A stretch of DNA of 7,495 bases from JBBTVO01 sp038063195 (lineage in GTDB: Bacteria; Patescibacteriota; Microgenomatia; Levybacterales; UBA12049). The DNA is taken from the NCBI GenBank assembly GCA_038063195.1, contig JBBTVO010000038.1, positions 1-7,495 of the forward strand. The letters are read 5' to 3'. The notes under the pieces were generated by a model that had not been told where the DNA came from, searched no databases, and saw only the letters and a list, made by a program, of their open reading frames with translations. Positions 1 through 4,750 of the stretch are shown here, in pieces. The position numbers were made by a program, and so were the translations under genes. How positions within the stretch are numbered: the stretch's first letter is position 1; every line of letters starts with the position of its first letter.

Positions 1-941
1 TCGGGTGGCTCAATGCCTAAAGTTTTAAGAGAATAATCAAGTAAATCCTTCATTTCCTGTCTTCTATTCTCGCTTCCAAGTAGAATTCCCACTATTTTGT
101 GGTCGCCGTATTCAAAATAAGTAATCAGACAAAACCCCGCTTCGGGCGTGTATCCCGTTTTAACACCTTTAACACCCGGATAGGTTGTCAAAAGATTAGT
201 CTCATTTTCCATATAGTATTCGTTGTGGGCAGAGGTCTTGGGGATTGTATATTCGGCTGTTGCTGCAATTTTTGAAAAAGTGGGGAAGTTGAAAAGCGCA
301 TATCGGGTAATTACCAAGAGATCTTCTGCTGTAGAATACTGATCACCGTCTCCTTCAAGCCCTGACGGATTGGTAAAATTGGTGTTTTCAAGCCCAAGCG
401 CTTTTGCTTTGTCATTCATTGCTTTTATAAATGCAGTCCTACCGCCTGGAAAATTGCTTGCGAGAGTCTCGGCCGCATCATTACCGGAATGTAAGATCAA
501 ACCATATAATAATTCGTTTAAGCTCAAAATTTCACCTTCGGATAATCCCATGCTATCCTCTCCGACAAGGTCCGACCTTGTTACAAAATATTTATCGTTT
601 TTTTTCGGGTGTTCAAGTGCCACAACCGCAGTCATAATCTTTGTCAGAGAAGCTATAGGGAATTTTTCTCTGATGTTTTTATCATAAAGAACTTTATCGC
701 TCGTTAAGTCATAAATTAGAGCCGATCGTGCTGTAATATCAGGCATTTTTGACTCAGCATTGCTTTGAAAAACCGGCTTCCATATATCAAGTGAGGAAAC
801 CTGACGGTTTGAAAAAGAAGTAAGAAACCCAGGAAGCGGAGACGTTATCGAATTGTTTTCGCTTATTAAAAACTTGTATCCCAAGTAAGAGGCTGTAAGA
901 ATTGCTAAAAAGGAAAAAACAAAGAAAAATAGCTTCTTCAT
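1..941 (-). CDS. D-alanyl-D-alanine carboxypeptidase (peptidase S11), 3'-truncated by window edge
   Basis: This is a penicillin-binding-protein-type serine D,D-carboxypeptidase that trims the terminal D-Ala from peptidoglycan stem peptides outside the membrane. The 313 codons visible (start ATG 941-939) contain all three active-site motifs in order and at usual family spacing. These are S98-L-T-K101 (SxxK, nucleophile and base), S152-G-N154 (SxN) and K261-T-G263 (KTG). Residues 4-18 form one hydrophobic segment, either an uncleaved anchor or a signal peptide, with no obvious cleavage site. The reading frame is open to base 1, so the C-terminal end, including any DacA-like C-terminal domain, lies outside the window. 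It diverges from the DoxX-like gene over an 86-bp gap carrying a promoter for each direction. The S11 assignment is secure; the DacA/DacF subfamily is not resolved. Confidence 0.95.
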   Translation of the reverse strand, partial: MKKLFFFVFSFLAILTASYLGYKFLISENNSITSPLPGFLTSFSNRQVSSLDIWKPVFQSNAESKMPDITARSALIYDLTSDKVLYDKNIREKFPIASLTKIMTAVVALEHPKKNDKYFVTRSDLVGEDSMGLSEGEILSLNELLYGLILHSGNDAAETLASNFPGGRTAFIKAMNDKAKALGLENTNFTNPSGLEGDGDQYSTAEDLLVITRYALFNFPTFSKIAATAEYTIPKTSAHNEYYMENETNLLTTYPGVKGVKTGYTPEAGFCLITYFEYGDHKIVGILLGSENRRQEMKDLLDYSLKTLGIEPP

Positions 942-947
942 TAAGAA

Positions 948-976
948 ATTCTACCAAACGTCAACCGATTTGGCAA
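948..976 (-). promoter_or_regulatory. Sigma70-type promoter of the D,D-carboxypeptidase gene
   Basis: On the minus strand, TTGCCA (976-971) is followed by a 17-base spacer and TAGAAT (953-948). A TGG extension directly precedes the -10 box, giving an extended -10. The start codon begins at 941, six bases after the -10 box, so the predicted transcription start falls on or next to the ATG. There is no room for a Shine-Dalgarno sequence, so the message is probably leaderless. This is inferred from sequence only. Confidence 0.6.
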
Positions 977-991
977 AATAACATGTCAGCT

Positions 992-1020
992 TTGACAATT
1001 ATCTAATGTTTTCATATTAT
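992..1020 (+). promoter_or_regulatory. Consensus sigma70 promoter of the DoxX-like gene
   Basis: TTGACA (992-997), a 17-base spacer and TATTAT (1015-1020) make a near-perfect promoter. The ATG of the next gene is at 1028, seven bases after the -10 box, which is where transcription should start. The transcript is therefore predicted to be leaderless. Confidence 0.75.
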
Positions 1021-1027
1021 TAAATAG

Positions 1028-1471
1028 ATGGACATATCTAAGATTGACCAATCTGTTATCGATAGCTTAAACAAAATAAAAACTCCATTCGCAAGGATTT
1101 CAATTTTTATAGTTTATTTTTGGTTTGGCACTCTTAAGCTTTTTGGTCTTAGCCCGGCAAGTCCTCTTGTGGAAAATTTGCTGACCCAAACCCTGCCATT
1201 TATTAGATTCAATGATTTCATACTACTTCTCGGGGTTTTTGAAATATTAATTGGGGTGGGCTTTCTTTTTCCAAAACTAACAAGAGTAATGACGATTGCA
1301 CTTTTTGCTCACATGATAACCACTGCGCTGCCACTTATACTTCTTCCGCAAATTACCTGGAGCGGATTCCTGGTGCCGACGCTTGAGGGACAATATATTT
1401 TGAAAAATGTTTTGATCATTGCTCTGGCAGTAGTTATAGGAAGCTCGCTTCCTCCACTCAATAAGCGCTAG
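1028..1471 (+). CDS. DoxX/DUF417 (YkgB)-like integral membrane protein
   Basis: This 147-residue membrane protein has about four hydrophobic segments, near residues 22-40, 62-81, 86-106 and 122-140. The pattern fits the DoxX/DUF417 superfamily: an arginine-containing start to TM1, a W32-x-G-x-x-K37 motif at its end, a G-V-F-E-I-L-I-G stretch in TM2, and an L-E-G-Q-Y-x-x-K-N segment leading into the last helix. E. coli YkgB has the same layout but is somewhat longer. Members sit in the cytoplasmic membrane, and their biochemical role is poorly defined (some are linked to redox or thiol stress). The gene has its own strong promoter and ends 34 bases before the DUF475 gene, so the two may be partly co-transcribed. 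Family call is moderately sure; function is unknown. Confidence 0.75.
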   Translation: MDISKIDQSVIDSLNKIKTPFARISIFIVYFWFGTLKLFGLSPASPLVENLLTQTLPFIRFNDFILLLGVFEILIGVGFLFPKLTRVMTIALFAHMITTALPLILLPQITWSGFLVPTLEGQYILKNVLIIALAVVIGSSLPPLNKR

Positions 1472-1489
1472 TAATATCTACCAATAAAT

Positions 1490-1497
1490 TATAAAAT
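1490..1497 (+). promoter_or_regulatory. Possible -10 region of the DUF475 gene
   Basis: TATAAAAT (1490-1497) lies 8-10 bases before the ATG at 1506. No good -35 box is visible at 16-18 bases upstream, so this is weak on its own. It is listed because its spacing to the start codon copies the stronger promoters in this window and no Shine-Dalgarno precedes the gene. Confidence 0.35.
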
Positions 1498-1505
1498 AGT
1501 ATCTT

Positions 1506-2444
1506 ATGGAGATTGTTTTTCTTTTATTCACAGTTCTTGGGCTTTCGCTTTTTGAGATAATCACAAGCGTTGATAATGCCATCATCAATGCCGAGGTCCT
1601 ATCGGGGATGTCGCAAAAAGCCCGCAGATGGTTTCTTCTCTGGGGATTTCTATTCGCAGTATTTGTGGTACGAGGTGCGCTTCCGTTTCTAATAGTTTGG
1701 TTCGCCAATCCAAGCTTAGGTCCTTTTGGCGTAATAACTGCCGCCTTCTCAAATGATCCTCATGTAATTGAGGCCGTCGAGAAATCCTCACCGCTTCTTC
1801 TCATGGCCGGAGGAGTATTTCTGGTCTTCCTGTTTTTTAACTGGCTTTTTCTTGAACCAAAAAATTTCGGCTTAAGAGGTGAGGGATTTTTCCAGAAACA
1901 GGGAGCATGGTTTTTTGCAATTGTATCTATTCTTCTTGCGGTAATCGTCTGGTTTGCTCTAAAGATAGATCCTATACTTGCATTCTCTGCGGTAGTGGGA
2001 TCTACGACATTTTTTATTGTCCACGGATTCAGGAACTTTGCGGAGGAGCAGGAAAAAAAACTTCTTGGCGGAAACATGTCTGATGTCAGCAAAATTGCAT
2101 ATCTTGAGGCGCTTGACTCCACATTCTCCATCGATGGAGTAATAGGAGCATTTGCTTTCACTTTCTCTGTGCCTTTAATTCTTCTTGGAAATGGTCTAGG
2201 CGCGCTCGTACTTCGGAAGCTTACGGTATCAAATATAGAAAGAATTAAAAAATATAAATATATAAAGAACGGGGCAATGTATTCGATATTATTCCTCGGA
2301 GTAATAATGCTTCTGGACGGATTTGGGCTTCACATTCCTCATTATGTGTCTCCTGTAATTACATTCGGAACAGTAGGGTACTTTTTCTACAAATCCCATA
2401 TTGAGCTTAAGACAGTAGGGAAGGCTTTGGAACCTAAAAAGTAA
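1506..2444 (+). CDS. DUF475 (TerC-like) integral membrane protein
   Basis: This 312-residue polytopic membrane protein matches the DUF475 family, which belongs to the TerC/LysE-type transporter superfamily. It shows two related half-motifs. In the first half, F16-E-I-I-T-S-V-D23-N24-A places the acidic/Asn pair inside a membrane helix. In the second half, L200-E-A-L-D204-S-T-F-S-I-D210-G-V is followed by a long helix with V-P-L-I-L-L-G-N-G. This internal duplication, with an acidic D-N/D-S pair in each half, is typical of TerC-like proteins, which are thought to move or bind metal ions. The specific substrate of DUF475 is unknown. Several other hydrophobic segments lie near 43-67, 97-116, 135-151, 157-173, 259-274 and 281-295. 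The length is usual for the family. It ends 34 bases before the stop of the convergent gene, across an AT-rich spacer without a GC-rich terminator hairpin. Confidence 0.85.
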   Translation: MEIVFLLFTVLGLSLFEIITSVDNAIINAEVLSGMSQKARRWFLLWGFLFAVFVVRGALPFLIVWFANPSLGPFGVITAAFSNDPHVIEAVEKSSPLLLMAGGVFLVFLFFNWLFLEPKNFGLRGEGFFQKQGAWFFAIVSILLAVIVWFALKIDPILAFSAVVGSTTFFIVHGFRNFAEEQEKKLLGGNMSDVSKIAYLEALDSTFSIDGVIGAFAFTFSVPLILLGNGLGALVLRKLTVSNIERIKKYKYIKNGAMYSILFLGVIMLLDGFGLHIPHYVSPVITFGTVGYFFYKSHIELKTVGKALEPKK

Positions 2445-2478
2445 CTTCGAACGCCTTATTTTCAAAAAAAATTAAATT

Positions 2479-3126
2479 TTATTTTAAAATAATGTGGAGG
2501 CGGGATTGGGAGATATTTGCCGGATAACCTAGTTGGGTTTTAAGCTGCACCTGATAAAGCTTGGAGCCATTATCATAAATTATTGGAGAAGAAACCAAGT
2601 ATGACGCACCCCCACTCATTGTTACCTCGGAATTCCAGACAGGATGCTTATCGGTATTATTAAAAAGCCTGACAGATACGATTTGATTGGCTGTAAGAAC
2701 ATTAATGGAGACTTCAAAACGAATTTCCTTGATATTTTGATAACCTCCCAGATCTACATTTGCGGTAAGTCCTACTACATCCGCCCAATCTACCGCTTGT
2801 CCGCTTCCAGAGCCAAAAGGTACGAAGTATTCCTTAACATTTGACTCCTGTACTACAGGGATTGAAGATTTTTTACTCGGCGTAATTGTAGGAGTCGGCG
2901 TAATGCAGTCTATGCAAGGAGTGGGGGAGGCAGAAACTGCTGGGGAAATTTGCTGGGAAGTTTGGTTGAGGTAAATAGGAGCTTTATTTGTAGTGATAAA
3001 AAGATAAAACATTCCGAAGAACAAAGCGATAATAAGTATTCCAAAAACAATAACAGCAGTCTTGATCTCATTTTCTTCCTCGTTAATCTTATTGATAAGC
3101 AAACGCTCCTTGATATTATCTAACAT
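2479..3126 (-). CDS. Membrane-anchored hypothetical protein with Pro/Thr/Ser-rich linker and beta-rich outer domain
   Basis: I do not recognise a named family for this 215-residue protein. Residues 1-21 are charged and cytoplasmic-like. Residues 22-44 form one strong transmembrane helix, and 45-60 are polar. Residues 61-89 make a low-complexity S/P/T/I linker (SASPTP, then TPTPTITP) with a C71-I-D-C74 pair embedded in it. Residues 95-215 form a hydrophilic region with alternating hydrophobic residues that looks like an all-beta sandwich. It contains G-S-G-S-G-Q-A-V-D-W and later H-P-V-W-N-S-E-V, a type of module I associate with secreted proteins of Microgenomates-like bacteria (recollection, not a search). 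The likely topology is N-in, C-out. A possible -10 box, TATAAG (3142-3137), lies 10 bases before the ATG. It converges with DUF475 and diverges from the glycosyltransferase. Confidence 0.75.
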   Translation of the reverse strand: MLDNIKERLLINKINEEENEIKTAVIVFGILIIALFFGMFYLFITTNKAPIYLNQTSQQISPAVSASPTPCIDCITPTPTITPSKKSSIPVVQESNVKEYFVPFGSGSGQAVDWADVVGLTANVDLGGYQNIKEIRFEVSINVLTANQIVSVRLFNNTDKHPVWNSEVTMSGGASYLVSSPIIYDNGSKLYQVQLKTQLGYPANISQSRLHIILK

Positions 3127-3196
3127 CTGTCTTTAGCTTATAAAAGATGGCTGATAAAGTAAAGACATGAAGAGGTAGGTATGATACTATCATTTG

Positions 3197-3205
3197 TGAG
3201 ATAAT
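3197..3205 (+). promoter_or_regulatory. Extended -10 promoter of the glycosyltransferase gene
   Basis: TG-A-GATAAT at 3197-3205 is a good extended -10 box. It ends ten bases before the ATG at 3216, which predicts a leader of only about 3-4 bases. No convincing -35 box is seen, as is usual for extended -10 promoters. Confidence 0.45.
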
Positions 3206-3215
3206 TACTAGCCAT

Positions 3216-4028
3216 ATGCATAATAAGCTGCTAGTGTCCGCAATTGTTCCTGTTTTTAATGAAGGGAAAACAGTCGGGAAAGTTATCGATACTCTTTTAG
3301 GCTCTAGCCAATTTAAAGAAATCATCTGCATAAACGATGGTTCGTCTGACAACAGTCTGGAAATTTTAAAAAGCTACGGCAGGAAAATAAAATTAATAAA
3401 TTTTTTAAAGAACAAGGGTAAAGGCACGGCGGTGGCTGAGGGGATTAAGGAAGCCAACGGAGATTTTTTATTATTTTGCGACAGTGATTTAATTAATTTC
3501 TCAACTGAGCATATCAGGAAAATGCTTGAACCAATTCTAACGGGCAAAACCAAAGCGGTTCTCGCTGTGCCTGCTTTAGATGAAACAGGCAGATATGCAA
3601 GGCATGAAATATTCCTGGCAGGAGAAAGAATTTACCCGCGGAAAGCTTTACTCCCTCATATTTCAAAACTTACCAGAACCAAAGGCGCAGGAGGAAGCGA
3701 GATCGTACTAAATACTCTTTTCCGCAAGAAAGAGGTAGTAACTGTTCCATTGGTTGGCTTGAAAAAACCATTTAAGGGGAGTAAATGGTCCTCATCGATA
3801 GCTTGGAGACAATTTATGCTCTCAATAATTGGGGTTCTTCAGGAGTCGGGCAGAATTGAAATAAATTCAATAAGCGATTTAAAAAAATTGGAAAATCTTA
3901 TTCAGGTAACTACTTTTGAGGATTTAGTAGCAAAAATTAAGAAGATAAGAAACAAAAAATTAAGGACAATTTTAGAAAAATACTATACAAAATATATCTC
4001 CAAATACACCAAGAAACTTAGAGTGTAA
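3216..4028 (+). CDS. Family 2 (GT-A fold) glycosyltransferase
   Basis: This 270-residue cytoplasmic glycosyltransferase probably transfers a sugar from a nucleotide-sugar donor. It shows the ordered GT2 signatures. V11-P-V-F-N-E-G near the N-terminus and I39-N-D41-G-S-S-D follow the second strand and bind the nucleotide. N66-K-G-K-G-T-A and A80-N-G-D lead into D89-S-D91, the DxD metal-binding motif. A later G-E-R-I-Y-P-R-K-A-L stretch (136-145) and G158-A-G-G-S-E162 are where the acceptor side normally lies. No transmembrane helix is present, and the last 50 residues are lysine-rich and basic, possibly for membrane-surface contact. Acceptor and product cannot be told from the sequence. The neighbours do not form a polysaccharide cluster. 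The gene runs alone and ends just before the tRNA-Gln composite region. Confidence 0.9.
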   Translation: MHNKLLVSAIVPVFNEGKTVGKVIDTLLGSSQFKEIICINDGSSDNSLEILKSYGRKIKLINFLKNKGKGTAVAEGIKEANGDFLLFCDSDLINFSTEHIRKMLEPILTGKTKAVLAVPALDETGRYARHEIFLAGERIYPRKALLPHISKLTRTKGAGGSEIVLNTLFRKKEVVTVPLVGLKKPFKGSKWSSSIAWRQFMLSIIGVLQESGRIEINSISDLKKLENLIQVTTFEDLVAKIKKIRNKKLRTILEKYYTKYISKYTKKLRV

Positions 4029-4091
4029 AAGTAAAGACACCGCTTTATTTTCTTGAAGTTGAATTAGCCTTCTGGTATCATAAGAACACCT

Positions 4092-4112
4092 TGCCGGGTC
4101 GTCTAATGGTAG
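4092..4112 (+). pseudogene. tRNA-Gln 5' fragment (acceptor 5' strand and D-arm up to GGTAG)
   Basis: Twenty-one bases align to the first 21 bases of the intact tRNA-Gln at 4449 with two mismatches, and the last 14 (TCGTCTAATGGTAG) are identical. The match stops abruptly at 4112, where the 12-bp inverted repeat begins. The matching remainder of the tRNA (anticodon loop onward) is found again only at 4599. This is read as the left half of a tRNA-Gln gene split by an insertion. Confidence 0.75.
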
Positions 4113-4158
4113 CCAGCGCCTACTGCGCGGTCTCGTCACCGCCTATGGCGGGATCTCG
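4111..4158 (+). repeat. Left terminal inverted repeat of the tRNA-Gln unit
   Basis: The first 12 bases are the exact reverse complement of 4589-4600. Further inward it aligns with the reverse complement of about 4555-4588 with short gaps: the GGTC block, CCGCC-loop-GGCGG and GATC. It is GC-rich against an AT-rich background. Confidence 0.65.
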
Positions 4159-4187
4159 CTTGAAGCGATGACCAAAGGCGATGAGAC
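4130..4187 (+). other. Multibranch structured sequence upstream of the first GIY-YIG ORF
   Basis: GTCTCGTC (4130-4137) can pair with GATGAGAC (4180-4187), eight pairs including one G-U. The stem encloses two hairpins: CCGCC-TAT-GGCGG (4139-4151) and TCGCT-TGA-AGCGA (4156-4168, or six pairs with a one-base loop on paper). Together they form a compact three-way arrangement in the likely leader of the GIY-YIG gene. It may be a regulatory or binding structure, or simply the fold of the element end. No known RNA family is recognised. Confidence 0.45.
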
Positions 4188-4202
4188 AACAGAAATTTGA
4201 AT

Positions 4203-4445
4203 ATGTATATTGCATATATATTAAAGAGTTTGAGTAAAAACTGGTATTATATAGGACATACATCAAATAAAGATATGCGATTAAAATATCACAACGAAGG
4301 TAAAGTTAAATCTTCCAGGCCATATGCTCCGTTTGCTTTGGTCTATGAAGAAAAATTTGAAACAAAAGGAAAGGCTTTCAAAAGAGAACAGCAGATAAAA
4401 AAATACCGACATGGTGAAGCATTTAAGAAGCTGATTGGTATCTAG
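4203..4445 (+). CDS. Short stand-alone GIY-YIG endonuclease-domain protein (first copy)
   Basis: This 80-residue protein consists of little more than one GIY-YIG nuclease domain. Visible signature residues are Y5 in A-Y-I (the GIY position), Y16-I-G18 (YIG), R26 in the following helix, H30 and E62 in K-R-E-Q-Q-I-K-K, the metal-binding glutamate. These match the catalytic set Tyr/Tyr/Arg/Glu of the superfamily, so it is probably an active metal-dependent DNA nuclease. No separate DNA-binding domain is present. The ATG at 4203 is preferred over TTG at 4197 because the domain starts directly with M-Y-I-A-Y. The stop codon lies inside the inverted repeat that extends the tRNA-Gln acceptor stem, and the tRNA starts three bases later. 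Gene and tRNA therefore look like one physical unit. It may be a homing-type nuclease for the tRNA-Gln site (inference) or a general repair-type nuclease. Confidence 0.85.
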   Translation: MYIAYILKSLSKNWYYIGHTSNKDMRLKYHNEGKVKSSRPYAPFALVYEEKFETKGKAFKREQQIKKYRHGEAFKKLIGI

Positions 4446-4529
4446 GGCTGCGGGATCGTCTAATGGTAGGACAACGGACTTTGGATCCGTTTATCATGGT
4501 TCGAATCCATGTCCCGCAGCCGTAGATAC
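4438..4529. repeat. Inverted repeat extending the tRNA-Gln acceptor stem to 18 positions
   Basis: Bases 4438-4455 pair with 4512-4529 at 17 of 18 positions; the one mismatch is G4445/G4522. The inner seven pairs are the normal acceptor stem, and eleven positions lie outside the mature tRNA. The discriminator base G4519 would pair with C4448, which is unusual for a tRNA precursor. Confidence 0.8.
4449..4519 (+). tRNA. tRNA-Gln (anticodon TTG)
   Basis: This is a complete cloverleaf of 71 bases. Acceptor TGCGGGA (4449-4455) pairs perfectly with TCCCGCA (4512-4518), and the discriminator is G4519, as expected for Gln. D-stem GTC/GAC (4458-4460 and 4470-4472) has loop TAATGGTAG. Anticodon stem ACGGA/TCCGT (4474-4478 and 4486-4490) has loop CTTTGGA, placing TTG at 4481-4483. 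T-stem CATGG/CCATG (4495-4499 and 4507-4511) has loop TTCGAAT. CCA is not encoded; the next bases are CCG. It reads CAA codons and, by wobble, CAG. All conserved positions look intact, so it should be functional, although the acceptor stem continues outward into an unusually long inverted repeat. Confidence 0.95.
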
Positions 4530-4537
4530 AAGTTAAA

Positions 4538-4551
4538 TAATGGTAGCCAGC
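4538..4551 (+). repeat. 14-bp direct repeat (second copy) flanking the GIY-YIG/tRNA cargo
   Basis: TAATGGTAGCCAGC at 4538-4551 is identical to 4104-4117, with a 434-base offset. It spans the tRNA D-loop (TAATGGTAG) plus the first bases of the inverted repeat. It could be a target-site duplication, a recombination site or a copied junction. Confidence 0.7.
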
Positions 4552-4554
4552 ACA

Positions 4555-4600
4555 AAACGGATCACCGCCATTGGGCGGGACCACGCCATAGGCGCTGGCT
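4555..4600 (-). repeat. Right terminal inverted repeat of the tRNA-Gln unit
   Basis: The outer 12 bases (4589-4600) are the exact reverse complement of 4111-4122. The inner part carries CCGCC-ATTG-GGCGG (4565-4578) and CGCC-ATA-GGCG (4584-4594). AGCCAGC (4545-4551) also pairs with GCTGGCT (4594-4600), so this end alone can fold into a two-armed hairpin. Confidence 0.6.
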
Positions 4601-4640
4601 TTGGATCCGTTTATCTTGGTCCGAATCCATGTCCCGAAGC
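4599..4640 (+). pseudogene. tRNA-Gln 3' fragment (anticodon loop to acceptor 3' strand)
   Basis: Forty-two bases align without gaps to 4479-4520 of the intact tRNA-Gln with only three differences. These are A to T in the T-stem, T to C in the T-loop and C to A in the acceptor strand. The T-stem change breaks one pair and the acceptor 5' strand is absent locally, so this copy cannot form a cloverleaf by itself. An anticodon-stem-like ACGGA remains at 4557-4561, separated from the anticodon loop by 37 inserted bases. It is read as the right half of the split tRNA-Gln. Confidence 0.85.
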
Positions 4641-4666
4641 AAGGTACCATTCGATACCTTGCTTCG
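4635..4666. repeat. 12-bp perfect hairpin after the tRNA 3' fragment
   Basis: CGAAGCAAGGTA (4635-4646) and TACCTTGCTTCG (4655-4666) form a perfect 12-pair stem with an 8-base loop. No T-run follows, so it is not a canonical rho-independent terminator. Its right arm repeats, in direct orientation, the ACCTTGC block at 4088-4094 left of the split tRNA. Confidence 0.7.
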
Positions 4667-4688
4667 CCAGAAGTAAGTGAGAATGGGA

Positions 4689-4715
4689 CCGCAGCCAGAT
4701 ACCGGCTGGTATCTG
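4689..4715. repeat. Degenerate tRNA-Gln flank remnant with 8-bp hairpin
   Basis: CAGATACC-GGCT-GGTATCTG (4696-4715) is a perfect 8-pair hairpin with a four-base loop. The stretch CCGCAGCC-AGATAC (4690-4702) matches the tRNA-Gln 3' end plus flank (CCGCAGCC-GT-AGATAC, 4514-4529) with a two-base gap. It therefore looks like a third remnant of the same palindromic tRNA-Gln flank. It lies about 35 bases before the second GIY-YIG gene. Confidence 0.5.
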
Positions 4716-4750
4716 AGCAATAGGCAGGTATAGAATTGTACCTGTCAAAT

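Larger units (their letters stand above)
4111..4600. mobile_element. Putative 490-bp mobile unit: inverted repeats + GIY-YIG ORF + intact tRNA-Gln, inserted in a tRNA-Gln
   Basis: The ends are a perfect 12-bp inverted repeat, AGCCAGCGCCTA at 4111-4122 and TAGGCGCTGGCT at 4589-4600. The similarity continues imperfectly inward for about 45 bp per side, each side including a CCGCC/GGCGG hairpin and a GATC-like stretch. To the left is the 5' part of a tRNA-Gln and to the right its 3' part. The two parts are interrupted at the same place in the gene, between D-arm and anticodon loop. Cargo is an 80-residue GIY-YIG protein and a complete tRNA-Gln that would replace the broken one. A 14-base direct repeat (4104-4117 and 4538-4551) also frames the cargo. 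No transposase or integrase is present, so any mobility would rest on the GIY-YIG nuclease or on factors supplied in trans. The structure is seen directly; mobility is inferred. Confidence 0.55.
4074..4658. repeat. Outermost nested inverted repeats around the split tRNA-Gln
   Basis: Left arm: GGTATC at 4074-4079, ACCTTGC at 4088-4094 and CGGG at 4095-4098. The right arm carries the complements in mirrored order: CCCG at 4633-4636, GCAAGGT at 4639-4645 and GATACC at 4653-4658. The spacers between blocks differ, so pairing is interrupted by internal loops and a two-base bulge. The intact tRNA-Gln inside the unit is flanked by the same type of arm (GGTATC ... GATAC). This suggests that tRNA-Gln plus its palindromic flanks is a repeated unit. 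Confidence 0.6.

Noticed and set aside
370..687. Plus-strand 105-codon ORF
   Set aside because: It lies entirely inside the D,D-carboxypeptidase gene on the other strand, which has all catalytic motifs, so it is a shadow frame.
1760..2161. Minus-strand 133-codon ORF
   Set aside because: It is antisense to the DUF475 coding region, with no start signal or recognisable family.
2445..2478. Bidirectional terminator between the convergent DUF475 and hypothetical genes
   Set aside because: The spacer is A/T-rich but contains no GC-rich hairpin, so no terminator can be supported.
3156..4039. 12-bp direct repeat AAAGTAAAGACA at 3156-3167 and 4028-4039 flanking the glycosyltransferase gene
   Set aside because: A 12-base repeat of A-rich sequence is expected by chance about once or twice in a window of this size and base composition. 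Nothing else suggests the gene is mobile.
4100..4600. Group I or group II self-splicing intron in tRNA-Gln
   Set aside because: The interval is mostly filled by an ORF and a full tRNA, with no visible intron core motifs. The insertion point is between D-arm and anticodon stem, not the usual anticodon-loop position.
4423..4650. Minus-strand 75-codon ORF with a repeated G-T-W-I-R-T peptide
   Set aside because: It is the antisense reading of the intact tRNA-Gln and of the 3' tRNA fragment; the repeated peptide is just the two tRNA copies. This is a well-known type of spurious protein call.
4635..4666. Rho-independent terminator at the 12-bp hairpin
   Set aside because: The stem is strong but no T-run follows, and its arms belong to the repeat family around tRNA-Gln.
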